Below, piece after piece: positions 20,915 to 32,689 of a stretch of 64,000 bases of DNA (positions are counted from its first letter, which is position 1; every line of letters starts with the position of its first letter). Position numbers and translations under genes: made by a program. Under the pieces are notes generated by a model. It saw nothing but the letters and a program-made list of their open reading frames with translations. It did not search any database and was not told where the DNA came from. Origin of the DNA: Rhynchopus sp. YZ270_cl-10 (taxonomy: Eukaryota > Euglenozoa > Diplonemea > Diplonemida > Diplonemidae); NCBI GenBank assembly GCA_964035575.1, contig OZ037833.1, forward strand, positions 1,550,001 to 1,614,000. Reading direction: 5' to 3'.

Positions 20915-21049
20915 CACGGTGACCAGTTTGAGTGGGAGAGCGTCAAAATGCTCTCCCTGGGACAGCATATGCTCTCCCTGTGAGAGCAATTCTGAACCAG
21001 TGTTATTCGTCCACTTTTGACGCTCTCCCACATCAAACTGGCCACCGTG
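20915..21049. mobile_element. Short TA-flanked inverted-repeat element
   Basis: A 135-bp element with ends CACGGTGACCAGTTTGAGTG at the left and the near complement of CACGGTGGCCAGTTTGATGT at the right, flanked by TA on both sides. The inverted arms extend through GGGAGAGCGTCAAAA. The middle repeats GCTCTCCCTG. This is a typical MITE layout. The first ten bases of the right end match the termini of the 3.9 kb interval at 50854-54714. Confidence 0.8.
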
Positions 21050-21283
21050 TACCTTCCCTCTCGGCACCTCACATTGACTAAAGCCATAAAACAAATAGGG
21101 AAACACTCCCCCCTGTTAGGAGGACGTTTTTGTCAATTTATTCGCACCATATTTGTCAGCAGATTTGCACATTGGCATGATACATGAAGATACTACACAC
21201 TGTTGTTGTAGGAAAAAAAAGAGAGACTCTGGGGGTCAGAGGGGGGGAAGGGGGAGGGAGGACAGAACAGAAGAAAAGTTTAT

Positions 21284-21317
21284 AAGATGATCCTAAGCCC
21301 CGTGTGCTTAGTCACCT
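21284..21317 (+). repeat. Dispersed hairpin repeat, copy 4
   Basis: GAAAAGTTTAT precedes AAGATGA, followed by the stem CTAAGC/GCTTAG and TCACCT. With 39917 and 46653 this is one of the closest copies. Confidence 0.7.
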
Positions 21318-22837
21318 ACAGAAAGGGGGGGGAAAAAATGTCAATAGCCTGTTCTGACCAAGGCGCGGACGAGCAGAAACACCAAAAAAAAAGAAAATTT
21401 AAGATGAAAAAAAAAGGGGGGGGGAAAAGGTCCTCACACGAGAGATACAAAGACACTTCGTTAAAAAGCGGGGGAGTATTTCTCGGGGGGGACAAAATAG
21501 TAAGAAAGAACAGGAGATGGTATTTGTGTAGGGTTTTTTGTTATTTTTTTTTTTTGTTTATTTTTGAATGCTGTTTTCTTTGCCAAATAAATATTGCAGA
21601 TTAACCTGCATTTGTAACCATATTCAGCAAAAACACAGCAACAAAACTAAACAAAACAAAACAAAAGTTAAAGGTGAACAACGCCTGGGCGTAAGACACC
21701 ACAGATATCATGGTGATAAGCTTCTCGCTAGCCAACCCCCAAGATGAAAAAAAAACCCCCCTAATCACACCAATGAAGGTCATAAAAATAACAAAAAAAA
21801 AAAAAATAACGCTAGGCAAGCACTCCCCTCCCCTCCCTAATGCCAGGCGAAAGGGTGTGTACTTTTCATTGGTCATGAAAAGCATGGTTCGCACAACACG
21901 ACTTTTGAAAGGAGGCAAAAGGGTAGAAACATGGGGTCTCTTCTCCACCAGAAAAAAAAAAGGGCTCGCACGGGTATGTGGAGGTACTCCATATTTAAAG
22001 AGAGAAAAAAAAACGCATGACAGATGGCCCACAAAAAGCTGGGAGGAAAAAAAGAAAACTTTAAGGATGCATGTGCCTCTCTTGTGCACAAAGATGCCCC
22101 ACTTTTTCAAATAGGATCCGATCGAACAGGAAAGTCCATATCCGTTTTGCAATCTCTTTCAAAAAAAAATTTCTCCAAAAATTCCTGAGCAGAGGAAGAG
22201 AGCACAGATACGCTCTTTAAAAAAAAAACACTGCAGAAAAAGCTGTACACGCAAAGCCACATCGAACATCGAAAATGGGTTTGAAAGAATAAAGGATCAA
22301 AATGTTCCGAAATGACGGCTTTTTTTTTTTCTCCAAAAAAAATGAATGTGCGTTGCATTGCACGTGTGTCGGCCACATAGAGATCCTTTTTTTTATAGTT
22401 CTTTGAAGGTTGCAGCTTTTGTATGGGAGTGGGCGGGAATGTGGGAAATTATGTGCTCAATGAAATGAGCGGTGCGTTGGCGTTGTAAGAAGAATGAACA
22501 GGGAGGGGCGTGGTGTGCGGGAGGTGGGCTATTACCGGTAAGTGGTCTTTTCTTTGTTTACTACATTGTCACGTTTTCCCCCCCGTTATTATTACTTTTT
22601 TTGCCCTCCCGCAATGCTTTCCCCTTCCTGTCTTATCTTGTGTTGTGTTGTCTTTTTTTTCTGATTCTGCTCTTTTGTTTCTCTTGTTTTGAAAAAACAA
22701 ACGTAAAAAATATACAAACTTATTTCGTTCACGGTACAGAACACATCTAATAGATTGGCCTGTTCAAAAGGGTTTTTCTTCTTGAAAATCTTTTCTGCAC
22801 TGTGCTTTTTTTGTGGAATTATTCACCGTTTTAGACC

Positions 22838-25800
22838 CTAGAACTCCTCTGTCTGCGGCCCCACACTGCTGGAGCGTTTACCGGAGCGGAGTCCACGTGG
22901 TGACGGGGAGGGGATCATGGACATGGTGGGGGGCGAGACGACACCACCGGGGGTGGGGCTGGGTTGACGGACCTTGGAGTTCTTGACAGTGCGTCCCTTC
23001 CTTGGGGTGTGGCCGGAGACGGCAGGCTTAGGTCCGGGGCTCTGCCCACGTGCAAGCTTCTGGCTGCTGTTCAAGCTGCCCTGGTGCTTGCCGCTGCTTG
23101 CAAATGCGTCGTTAGTGCTGCTGGACAAGCTTGGCGGCCCCTCATCTTCATGCGAACGTGCATTCCACGCTCCAGTAGGCTTGGCGTAGCTCGGCACCTT
23201 TGTACCCTCATTCGAAACACTGCGTTTGCGGCCAGTGTTCGGTCCCGCCTTCCTCGGTGTCGTGAAGCCCGCGCCAAACGACTTCTTTTCCTCATCCTGC
23301 TTCGACTTCTTCAGCGCCTCGCTCTGCAGCTTCTGGCTCATCTCCTTCAGGCGGTCTGCACGCGACGTCATTGCCGTGAGCTGCGACTGCGTCTCCTTGC
23401 ACTCCTTCTTCATCTTCTTGAGGTTGTTCTCGGCGTCCTGCTTCTCAGCAGCAAGGATGCGGCCACTGGCGGCGCTGCTCTCTCGCAGCATGCGTTCGTC
23501 GGCAAGCTTCTGCTGCAGACGCTGGTTCTCCTCCCTCACCATCTCAAGCTGGATGCTCAGGTCAAGGTCCCTGCGTCCCTGCTCGGCACCTGTCATGAAA
23601 CCGGGCTGCTGCTTGATCTGGTTGAGCTGTGTTTTGAGCGAGGTCAGCTCTTCCTTCTGCTTCGTCATAAGCTCCTTCGTCTGTGCAAGACTCTCGCCCT
23701 CACGCTCGTAGGCCTCCTTCATGGTCTGGTACTGTTTCGTGGTCTCCTTCACACGTTGCTGCAGGTCTGCCACACGCTGCTTCTCGCTGCGTGCTGTCTG
23801 CTCAGCGTAGTTGCGGCTGCCCTCTGCCTGCTTGCGCTCGGTCTCGAGAAGCTCAAGACGCTCCTTGAGGGATTCGTTCTCCTGCAGACGCTTCTGCTCC
23901 TGCTCCTTCTTCTTGGGGTCGTTCTGGATGCCCTTGATCTTGTCGATGAGGCCCTGCTTCTCCTGCTTCAGCTGCTCGCATTCCTTCTGCAGGTGCAGCG
24001 AGTTGTCTGACTCCTGCTGCACAAGTTCCTTTTCTCTGTCCATAGTCTCGCGGTAGTCCGACAGACGCGACTGCTGCTCCTTGAGCTCGTCCTGCAGGGA
24101 GAGGTAGTGCTTCGAGAGGCGGCGCAGGTTCCCGTCCAGCTGCTCCTTCTCCTCCACAAGGCTCTGCATGTTCGAGTCTTTCTTCTCGAGCAGGATCTGC
24201 ATCTGCTTCACCTCCTCTGAGGCAGACTCACGGCGCAGGTCCTTCTCCACACCGAGCTCCTTTGTCATGTGCTTCACAGACTCCTCTGTCTCCGTGAGGC
24301 TGTCGCGTGTGCGCTCGAGCTCTGTCTTGAGGCTGGCAATCTCCTGAATGGAAGCGCTCAGGTTGTCGCGAAGCTTGCTGTTGGAGTCGACAGTCTTCTG
24401 CTTGGTGCCGAGGGCGGCCTCGAGGAGTGTCTCGCTCTTGTGCCATTCGTACTTTGCGTTGGTGTACGACGTCTCGAGGCTCTCGATGATGTGCTCCTTG
24501 CTGTTCATGCGCTCCTCGTACTCCTCCACAAGCTGGTCCAGCTTGTCCTGCAGGGCTGCCTTCTCGGTAGCAGCGCCCTGCTTGTGCGACTGCAGCAGAC
24601 GGTCCTTCTCACGCATCTGCTTCAGGATCTCATCCTCGCGGTACGTCTTGTCCACAATCTCGTTCTTAAGGCGCTCCTCAGTGGCCGCGAACTGCTCCGT
24701 CGCGTCGGCAAGCTGCAGGCGTGCGTCATCAAGGTCTGTGACCTTCTCATCCATCTCCTTACGGAACTGTTCCGACTGCTTCTCACGCCGCTTCTTCTCC
24801 GTCACCTCAACCATGTTGCGTGCAGTCAGCTCTGCGACAGGCTCTGTCACGGTGGTCCACTTCCGCAGCTCGCTGTCCCACTGCATCACCTTCAGGCCTG
24901 TGTCGCGCGAGCGCACCAGCATGGGGACGCTGGGGTCCTCACCTGGCGCAGGGCCGTCGATGCTTAGGTCTGACTCGAGTGGGATCTCCTTCACATCGAT
25001 GGTGCCCCCGAGGATGGTTGTGAGGCGGCGTGCACATTCGACCTCTGCCTTCTTCTTGTCCACAAGCGTGATGGCCGCTAGCTCCGCCTGCATGGTGTCA
25101 GCAAGCGTCCAGCAGCCCGTCTCCGAGTCGCCCTTCCACACGTAGACTGCGGGTTGGCCAGTCTCCCCACGCACAAGCACCTGGTCGCCTTCGCGCCCCT
25201 TGGCAGCAAGGCCCTCGTCGATGCTGGGCAGCAGTGCCGAGTCGAGCCCACTGCCCTGCAGCATGTCCGTGACACGCTTCGCAGTGACGTGCGCCATCTT
25301 CTCCTGGGCAACCTTCGCACGCTCAAGCTTGTTGCAGCGCTGGTGGAACTGGTAGCAGTCGCTCACGTTCGCTGGGTCCACAAAGATGAAGTTGAAGTCG
25401 CCAACCTGGATCTTAGACCCGCTCATGAGCTTTTCCCTTCCTGTGACCTGGAGGCCGTCGACAAGCAGCTCTGGGATGGTGTCGTCCTCGCGTGGGGTGG
25501 GTGCGATCTGCTTGCCGTCGTAGGGCTGCCCGCAGGTTGGGATCAGAGAGACGATGCCCTTCTCGCGGATGAAGAGTGCGTGGTAGTCGTGCACACCCTT
25601 GGACTTGGGGAGCTTGATGGTGTGGTCTGCCTTGGTCATGAGGTTGGTGGCAGATGCATCGGCGCAGGGGACGGATGTGCCGGTGCGTTCCACAGAGGAG
25701 ATGTAGCAGGTCGCTGTGCCCTCGATCCAGAAGAGAAGGTTCTCGTGCAGTGTCGGCAGCGGGTCGATCTGGAGCAGGTACGGCTGCTCCTTCCACACCA

Positions 25801-27203
25801 CGCAGTCGCGCATGAACGAGCCCCCAAGCCTGTCGTCGTCAAGGCCACCAGCTCCCGCGCTGTTGATACGTGCCTCCTCCAGATCCTTCTTAAGGATCTT
25901 GATTTCCTCACGCAAAGCAAAGATGATAGCCTTCTTCGAATCACGGTTCACGGAAACCGCGTTCTGGATCTTCTTAGCACGGTCCGCGTACTTCAGAGCT
26001 GTGGAGGAAGGGTAGAGGGTGGGGAAGAGAGAGGGTGGGGAAGAGAGAGGGCACATACTCGAAAGCGACTCTTCGTAGTTGAGGGACGACGGCGAGACTG
26101 TTGCGATCTGAAGGTGTTGGGGAGGGTGGAAGGGTGGTGGGTGGGTAGGGTGAGTGGGTGGGGTGGGAACACACCATGATGGTCTTGGAGTTGCCGCCAA
26201 GCGCCTCGCGCAGGAGCCACGTCAGCGTGGAGTCACGGTACTGCACGAAGCGGGCGTGCTTGCCCTTCTTGTCGGCGTTGGATGCGAGCGCCTCAATGAC
26301 GTTCCCGAGGGAGAGAAGCCCTTTGTTGATGCAGGCGCCTTCCTTCAGACGCTCGCCTTCGGTGCCTGCTGCACGCTGGCGCTCAGAACCTGCAAGATCG
26401 ACGAGTGCGACACGTGCACTGGTGTCGCAAAGGTCTCCCGTGGTGGTGTCGAAGCGCGAGGTGGTGAGGACAAGCTCAAGCACCGCATGCGACCTGCTGC
26501 TCACGTCGTTCATCGACGTCTTCGCTGTGTGGCGGTCGCGTGCACCACGCTTAAGCAGCTTCGCAATGTCCGCATACGTCTGTACCTCGCTGTGCTGCAG
26601 ACCCTCCACATAGGGACCGTGCTTCGGGTGCTCACGGACCTTGTACGTCCGTGACGAGCCGGAGTCGAGCAAGTCGTGCACCTTGTCGTTGTAGATCTCG
26701 TAGTACACACAGTCCACACGGTGCGAGATCGTGTTGCTGTGCTGCGTCTCGAGACGAGAGAACATCTCTGTGCAGAAACGCGGGATGACACCCACCTCGG
26801 GGTCGAGGTCCTCCTGCTGGAAGGCCCTGCCCTTGGGTGAGTTGGTGGATGTTATCGAGACGTCCTCCTTCCCCATCATCGTGTACGTCTTACCAGACCC
26901 GGTCTGGCCGTATGCGAAGACAGTGCAGTTGTAGCCCTTCATCGCCTGGTCCAGCTGCGGCAGACCGACGGCCTTGTACACAGCCAGCTGGTCCGCAAAG
27001 TCGGGCGAGGTAGGGGTGAGGGAGTTGAAGGAGCGGTCGAAGGTGAAGTTGCGTTTCTTGCTGTGGTCCGTCGGGTCCCAGATGCTCGTTGTGTTGTCCT
27101 TCACCTTCACACAGATCCCGCCTGTTCCTTCATGCTCCTCACGCTTGTTCATCAGAATTGGGCGTGCTCTGACCTGCACCGTCACACTGCATTTTGTGGC
27201 CAT
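22838..27203 (-). CDS. Kinesin-3 family motor with FHA-like region and long coiled coil
   Basis: Exons 26175-27203, 26059-26107 and 22838-25998 give 1412 aa; introns are 67 and 60 nt. The N-terminal motor has the P-loop GQTGSGKT (99-106), switch I NDVSSRSH (232-239), switch II DLAGSE (269-274) and the neck-proximal stretch YRDSTLTWLLREALGGNSKT, followed after splicing by NYEESLSTLKYADRAKKI. This wording is typical of kinesin-3 (KIF1/Unc104). The 49-nt second exon is needed to rebuild it. A region near residues 470-570 (DGLQVTGREKLMSGSKIQVG) looks like a degenerate FHA domain, also expected of kinesin-3. Residues about 800-1250 are coiled coil, and the tail is basic and Ser/Pro-rich (SKVRQPSPTPGG). 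No PH domain is evident. Expected role: plus-end-directed vesicle or intraflagellar cargo transport. Confidence 0.9.
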
Positions 27204-27393
27204 TTTCCCCGCAGGAAGGGTGGTTCCTCCCTAAATGTGGTGGTGTAGGTGGGGGCGTGGGGAGGTGGGGAGGTGTGGATTAAAAATGTTGAAAGTTTGT
27301 TGTGGTATGTAATGTTAAGACTCTACTAGGAGGGTTATATAGGTTAGGAAGTAAGAAAACCTTGTTTTTTTTTTTTTTGAGCATGTTTTGCTT

Positions 27394-28620
27394 TTACCAG
27401 AACCATGTTGTCTCGTTGTTCCACCACCCCCGGATCACGGCGAGGTCTAGCCCGGTGAGCGACAGCGTGGAGTAGCGGTTGAGCAGCTTGTGGCTTGCCC
27501 GCGCGAGGAGCACGCTGTCGACTGCGGTGAAGGCGGCGGAGGACATTTCGTACTGCTTTGCGTTGAAGGCGTGCACTTTGCCTTTGATCTGCTTTTCGAA
27601 GTCAGCGTTGCCTGGGAGGAAGTCGGGCGACGTGGTGGCCATGACGACGTGCTCGAGGTTGTGCAGCTCGAGGAGGCGGTTGATACCTGCCACCACCTTC
27701 TCCGTGCTTGGGAAGCATGTGTCCATGTGTTTCGAGTAGAGGTCGCGTGAGCCGCGCTTGGAGGCCCACTTCCAGTGCGCAAGGCGCAGCTTTTTGTAGT
27801 TCTTCGTTATCTCCTTGCAGAACTTAACATAGTCGCCCCTGCGCAGGTGCACGGCAAGGAACGGCTTCTCCGCTATGCCCTCCTGCTGCAGGAACAGCTC
27901 CACTTCAGAGTAGAACGAGTCGCGGAAGTCAAATGCAAGTCGGTGCCGCCAGTAGTCGTCGCTCCCGTAGAAGCGTCGGTATGCAGCGTCGGTCAGCCCG
28001 CAGCCTTTGATCCACCCATGCATCGACCACGTGTATTTGTCAGAGAAGCAGATCCCCCCACGCGACACGTTAAACAGAGACGACCACCGGAACCACGTGT
28101 AGTCGTAACTCCTGCTCCCCACAGCGTACTGTCCGCCACCCTTCTGCACACCGCCGGTGGGGGAGCACGATATGTCCTTCCATTTCAGCTCGGGTTTGCT
28201 ATGGTGGTGGCGGCAGTTGTGGTAGAACATCATCATCTGCATCTGGTTGTTCATGCCGCTTGTGGGGCATGTCGAGCTTGTGTTGTACGTGGTGCCCCAG
28301 AAGGGGAAGGAGGTGAGCGGCTCTGTGGACAACTCGTCTGCATGGCACGGCTCGCCTGGTGTGTTCACTTCGTTGGGGTAAGGGAGCTTCTTTTTCCGTG
28401 TCGTGGACGTGGACGTGGTGTCAGTGGTGACAGGCGTGGTAGTGTCCGGCGTGGCAGAGGCAGAAACAGAGGCAGGGCGTATGACAGGACGGCTGCCACC
28501 CCCATCCTGTGCATGCACGTACGTACCCTCAGAAGTGTCCGTCAGCGCAGGGTACAGAAACATCGCCCACGACAGCACCGACATCACCACCATCAACATC
28601 AACTTCGTTTGGGTCGTCAT
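27394..28620 (-). CDS. O-fucosyltransferase-like type II membrane glycosyltransferase
   Basis: A single exon of 408 aa. A hydrophobic segment at about 7-25 (LMLMVVMSVLSWAMFLYPAL) predicts a type II Golgi or ER membrane anchor, followed by a Ser/Thr-rich stem (residues 35-80). The luminal domain has HLRRGDYV (258-265), the H-x-R-R-x-D motif of the GDP-fucose O-fucosyltransferase superfamily, and MNNQMQMM near 123-130, in the place of the usual GGxNNQ segment. The C-terminus (SSAAFTAVDSVLLARASHKLLNRYSTLS) resembles the family's last nucleotide-binding part. The donor is expected to be GDP-fucose; the acceptor is unknown. I choose the ATG at 28620 because it places the membrane segment next to the N-terminus. 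Confidence 0.65.
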   Translation of the reverse strand: MTTQTKLMLMVVMSVLSWAMFLYPALTDTSEGTYVHAQDGGGSRPVIRPASVSASATPDTTTPVTTDTTSTSTTRKKKLPYPNEVNTPGEPCHADELSTEPLTSFPFWGTTYNTSSTCPTSGMNNQMQMMMFYHNCRHHHSKPELKWKDISCSPTGGVQKGGGQYAVGSRSYDYTWFRWSSLFNVSRGGICFSDKYTWSMHGWIKGCGLTDAAYRRFYGSDDYWRHRLAFDFRDSFYSEVELFLQQEGIAEKPFLAVHLRRGDYVKFCKEITKNYKKLRLAHWKWASKRGSRDLYSKHMDTCFPSTEKVVAGINRLLELHNLEHVVMATTSPDFLPGNADFEKQIKGKVHAFNAKQYEMSSAAFTAVDSVLLARASHKLLNRYSTLSLTGLDLAVIRGWWNNETTWFW

Positions 28621-28767
28621 TTTCGTCCTTGTGGCATATGCCGGCTGCCGCCCTGGATGTGTGGTGAAAGAGGGGGGGAACAGCAAGTGGCAAAAGGGGG
28701 TGTATTCGTGTTTGGTTTGCTTTTAAAAAAACTTTTGAACACACAAAAAATACACACGGGGTTATGT

Positions 28768-31503
28768 TCAGGTGCTGCTGACTGAGTCTGCAGAGTCGTA
28801 CCCCTCCACATCAACACTGCTGTGGATGGGTGCGACGCGTTTTGGGAGGAGCGCGTGGATGGTGCCGACGCCGTCGAGCCTGTGGGGGAGGGTGCCACGT
28901 ATGGGGCAGGGGCGGATGACTGCGGTGGCTGCGAGGGTGGACGACTTGAGCCACGAGAGCTGCAGGCAGGCGGTTCTGTACATTGCCTTTGGGAGCACAC
29001 CTGCAGTGCAGGCGCGCGCGACAGCCACGCAGCAGGCCGTGGCACGTTCGATGTACCCTGGGCAGTGCACGGCTATGGTCACAATCGCAACACAAAGCGA
29101 GTCGATGCTCTCTGCAGCCTCCCACACTGTGTAGCCAGCTTCGAAGAGGTCGTGCAGACAGCGATGCCGGCGGCGTGAGGGGCGCTGGTCGGAGAGCAGG
29201 TAGAGGCTTGCGTTGGTGGCGAAGATGTCTTTGTCCTCGCCTGCCTGCCTGCGGTAGAGGATGCTGAGCACGTCGAACGCAGCTTTGTGCAGCTCGCTGA
29301 AGATGCGCCCGACCTGCCGCGGTTCACGCCACGAGGGCTCCCAAGGAAGACGCAACGTGTTCACCAAGCTCTGCGACAAGGTCGCTGCCGCCGCCGCAGT
29401 CAGATGCACACAACGATGACTCCGCTTCCCTATGTTGTGCTGCCGCACACTCGTCACAAGCTCCTCCCTCACCAGCTCCAACACCTGCGGTGCAGTGCTC
29501 ACTAACCTGTAGATCTCTTGCAAGAGAAGCTTCCGCACCTCCCTTGCACATTTGACCGGAAGGCTCAGCATATGGTAGCGCACTAAGAGTGCGGACACAA
29601 CGTTGACAGCCATGATGGGGTCGCGCTCCGCTTCGACCGACACTAAGGCAAAGAAGCTGCGGAGCAACCTTGGTACATGCGCTGCAGCAGTCTCTGCCTT
29701 GCGCGACAGGGCACGCGACTCGATCTCATTGACCCAGAGCTCGACAGCGTGTTTGTGCTCTGCCCAGAAGACGGCGTACGCACCTTCGTCACAAGCGTTG
29801 AAGGCTGCCTCGTCTAGCAACGCGTCCACAAGGTTCACCGAGAAGTCTGTCCCTCCTGAAAGTGCTTTGGAAGCGTTCGCTGCGTTGACACCTACGTTGG
29901 GTCTGCCGAGGACGTGCGCGAGGAGGGGGAGGTCGAGGATGCGGTGCACGATGTCCAGGTACGTTGTCCTTGAGATGAGACGGGGCAGCAGGCGCGTCAG
30001 TGCGGAGGAGTGGGAGTGTGGCGACAGGGCTGTGATGCGGAGCAGCTTCAGGTGGAGTGTGTCGCGCACAGTGTTGAAGGCCTCGCGGTGGAGGTTGCGT
30101 GAGAGGTAGGCGACTAGGGAGTGTGAGAAGACGTGGCTCTGGATGTAGTGGTTCCAGTGCGGTGTTGAGAAGAAGGCTTCCACCACAGCACCTTCGGAGG
30201 GCGAGTCGACGGCGGCGAAGAACTGTAGCACTGAGAGCAGCACCTCCCCACGCCACACGGGACCCGCGTTGCCACGCCCGCCCTCCTCCACAGAGAACGT
30301 GTCCATCGCAGCCTCCGCAAGGTACTCATGGCACACATGCGACGCAAGCCACGACTGCGGCACCCCATCACTGCTCCGTGCCCCCACACTCTGCATAACA
30401 AGCTTCGACGCAGAGTCGTCGCTGCTCCACCCCACCACACTCACGTGCGCCCTCGCAAACGGCACAGAGCTGGTCGGCTTCCGTGCCTGCGACAGAAGCT
30501 GGAAGAACAGCCCCATAACCTCCCCATCCAGCTCCTGCACGCTCCGTGGCAGCACCTCTGCCAGGCGTGGCAGCAGCTGCATCAACTGCGCCACAATGCT
30601 TTCGACGAAACCCAGGCTTGCACACCCACCCACATTCGGCGACAACGCGAAGACGCCACGGGCAGCAAACTTCCCGAGCAGCAGTAGTGTGTTCGATGCG
30701 TAGTCCAGCGCCATCTCCCCAAGGCCTTCGTCGAGGAGGGACGGCAGTGCACAGAAGGCCCACAAATGCACCTCCTGCTGCTCGGTGTAGCCTGCAGACG
30801 CAGGCGCGCCGCAGAGAACGTTCCATTTGTCGCCGGAGCCGAACTTTGCGCCATCTGGGAGGACACAGCCCTTCTTGACCTCGACAGAGGTGAGCACGTT
30901 GCACATCGCCTCCTGCACCTTGCGGGTCGCGACCGCCACTGACGGCGGCGTGACGGAGGACACATCCAGCAGCTGCTGCAGCAACGGCCACGTAAAGCGC
31001 TGCACATTGGAGAAGCGCTTCCCCTTGTCCACCGCAACATACGTCGCCCACACGCTTGCCGTCAACGCCTGTTCTGTCAGATCACTCAGCGTCCCTGACC
31101 GCAGCAGCAACGTGGCGCAGGCCTCAAGGCACTCTGGTCTGTTGTATGCAGTGAAGTCAAAGTCGACGACACGCTGCGGCACGAAGGCACCCCACGCACA
31201 GAGGCACGCTGTGCACAACACTATCGTCTTGGCCGTGCACCTATCACTGAGCATGAGGCCCACGACCTTCTCCGTCAATGCGTCCACGTCTGCCTCCATG
31301 CACACCTCGCTGTCCACAGGGCGCCACGCAAGCAGCGTCAGCACCCGCAACGTGCCGTCCAGACTCTTGTTCGACAGCTTCAACGCACTCAGGTCAAGTA
31401 CACGCTTCGCATGTCCGTCCAAAGACGCCAACACACGATCCCTCTCCCGCACAGGCAAATGTGCGCTGCATTGTTTGAGGTGGCCCAACACATTTTCCGC
31501 CAT
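28768..31503 (-). CDS. AP-5 complex subunit zeta-like protein
   Basis: A single exon of 911 aa, helical throughout, without signal peptide or membrane segments. Two parts resemble AP5Z1 in wording and order: RLISRTTYLDIVHRILDLPLLAHVLG, like the VDAGTALEMLHALLDLPCL region, and VPRLLRSFFALVSVEAERDP, like VPTLLQAFFSAV. The C-terminal HCPGYIERATACCVAVARA fits the end of that protein. AP5Z1 (SPG48) is the solenoid subunit of the AP-5 coat, which works with SPG11 and SPG15 in late endosome retrieval. The match is weak by eye and another helical-repeat protein is possible. A copy of the dispersed hairpin lies 18 nt upstream of the start codon. Confidence 0.45.
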   Translation of the reverse strand: MAENVLGHLKQCSAHLPVRERDRVLASLDGHAKRVLDLSALKLSNKSLDGTLRVLTLLAWRPVDSEVCMEADVDALTEKVVGLMLSDRCTAKTIVLCTACLCAWGAFVPQRVVDFDFTAYNRPECLEACATLLLRSGTLSDLTEQALTASVWATYVAVDKGKRFSNVQRFTWPLLQQLLDVSSVTPPSVAVATRKVQEAMCNVLTSVEVKKGCVLPDGAKFGSGDKWNVLCGAPASAGYTEQQEVHLWAFCALPSLLDEGLGEMALDYASNTLLLLGKFAARGVFALSPNVGGCASLGFVESIVAQLMQLLPRLAEVLPRSVQELDGEVMGLFFQLLSQARKPTSSVPFARAHVSVVGWSSDDSASKLVMQSVGARSSDGVPQSWLASHVCHEYLAEAAMDTFSVEEGGRGNAGPVWRGEVLLSVLQFFAAVDSPSEGAVVEAFFSTPHWNHYIQSHVFSHSLVAYLSRNLHREAFNTVRDTLHLKLLRITALSPHSHSSALTRLLPRLISRTTYLDIVHRILDLPLLAHVLGRPNVGVNAANASKALSGGTDFSVNLVDALLDEAAFNACDEGAYAVFWAEHKHAVELWVNEIESRALSRKAETAAAHVPRLLRSFFALVSVEAERDPIMAVNVVSALLVRYHMLSLPVKCAREVRKLLLQEIYRLVSTAPQVLELVREELVTSVRQHNIGKRSHRCVHLTAAAAATLSQSLVNTLRLPWEPSWREPRQVGRIFSELHKAAFDVLSILYRRQAGEDKDIFATNASLYLLSDQRPSRRRHRCLHDLFEAGYTVWEAAESIDSLCVAIVTIAVHCPGYIERATACCVAVARACTAGVLPKAMYRTACLQLSWLKSSTLAATAVIRPCPIRGTLPHRLDGVGTIHALLPKRVAPIHSSVDVEGYDSADSVSST

Positions 31504-31520
31504 TTCAAAAAAGAAACGTC

Positions 31521-31552
31521 AAGATGCACCCAAGCCTGTTGCTTAGGCCACC
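31521..31552 (+). repeat. Dispersed hairpin repeat, copy 5 (just upstream of AP-5 zeta-like gene)
   Basis: Begins AAGATG, has a stem AAGC/GCTT with flanking CC/GG pairs, and ends GGCCACC. It lies 18-49 nt upstream of the ATG at 31503, so it could be in the 5' leader of that minus-strand transcript. Confidence 0.55.
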
Positions 31553-32689
31553 AAATCACCCACCTCTGTTTGTGAATAGAGTGGGTTTCAGGAGAGAATA
31601 GAACTTCAAAACGAAAAATACTTTCAAATAAAATTTGAAAGCATTAGGGAAGTGTATAAAAAACAACAACACGAAAAAAACAAAATGTAGAAAAAGAGAG
31701 ACTTTTTTTTTTGGCGTTTTCCGTTGTTTTCGCTCCCACTTTTTTTTCTCTCTTTTTTCTCCTTGCGGCCCCCTGAGAGGGGAGAAGCACCATACGTACC
31801 TTCTTCCCGCAATCCTATTTTTTGTTTTCCTTTTTTTTTACTCAGGGAGGGGTACTACTTATTTTTTTGCTGTCTTTTTTTTTCCCTCTGGTTTGTTGTC
31901 ATCATTCTCACTACAGAAACTGTAGTTTTTTTTAGAAATCGTTGGTTTTTTTTTCCCCTCCCTCCTCCTCTGGTTCCCTTACCTTATGTTTTATTTCGTG
32001 AGAATTACAGGCTCATTGGACACTACTTGTGTGGGGGGTACCTATTTTGATGTCTTAGGGGAGAGGGAAAAAGTACCTCATATTACCACAAGAGGGGGGC
32101 ACAGAGATGAGACTCTTTTATATTTTTTTTCTTTGTTTTGCTTCTTTTGAGCATTATTTTTTCCTTATTTTGTCTTGAGAGTATAGAGCTGTGACAACGA
32201 AAACACAGTTACTGCAGATGGGGGTCAAAGGTGTGTGGTAAAACTATTTCTCTTCTTGTTCCGCCCAAAAAATTTTTTGGAAGCGGTGTGGGGGGGGGTT
32301 AATCCTTTCTTTCTTCATGTTCCGCCGTGAAAATCCGTGGTGTCTCTCCTCCGAAACACCATCAGCAGCTCGCTATTGGTAAAAAACAAATATCGGCTGC
32401 TGAGTCTCAAACTATTACCCCCCCCCCCCCCCTAGGGGGGTCCACGTAGAAGGAATTCCTTAAGGATTTGCTGTCCCAAACCCATTTTTTTGAAATTTAG
32501 GTGAAGAAACCCACTAAAAAGGTCGTACCTGGCCGCAAATCGCCCTGGGGATCACGAAAATATCCCATTAAACCACCTGACAACCTCTACAGAGACTTTC
32601 CTGGTTAAAAAAAATCGGTTTTTTGTGAAAAATCTCCAAAAATAGCGTCATCAAATCGTCATCAACATGGGCTAAAATGCAACACTTAC

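Larger units (their letters stand above)
18866..22837. other. 4 kb gene-poor, repeat-rich region
   Basis: AT-rich with long A and T runs. It contains at least three copies of the dispersed hairpin (20192, 20573, 21284), a weaker one near 20852, a partial CTCTCGTGACAG repeat (20448-20488) and the TA-flanked element at 20915-21049. Open frames of 60-180 codons exist on both strands but are low in complexity. I see no supported gene. Confidence 0.6.

Noticed and set aside
21601-22152. 183-codon minus-strand frame
   Set aside because: Phe/Leu/Ser-rich because of T runs; no start context, no splice signals, no family features.
22964-24010. Long plus-strand open frame opposite the kinesin coiled coil
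   Set aside because: It is the antisense shadow of GC-rich, Leu/Glu/Lys-rich coding sequence; the product is a low-complexity Leu/Arg/Cys string, and the minus frame is a clear kinesin.
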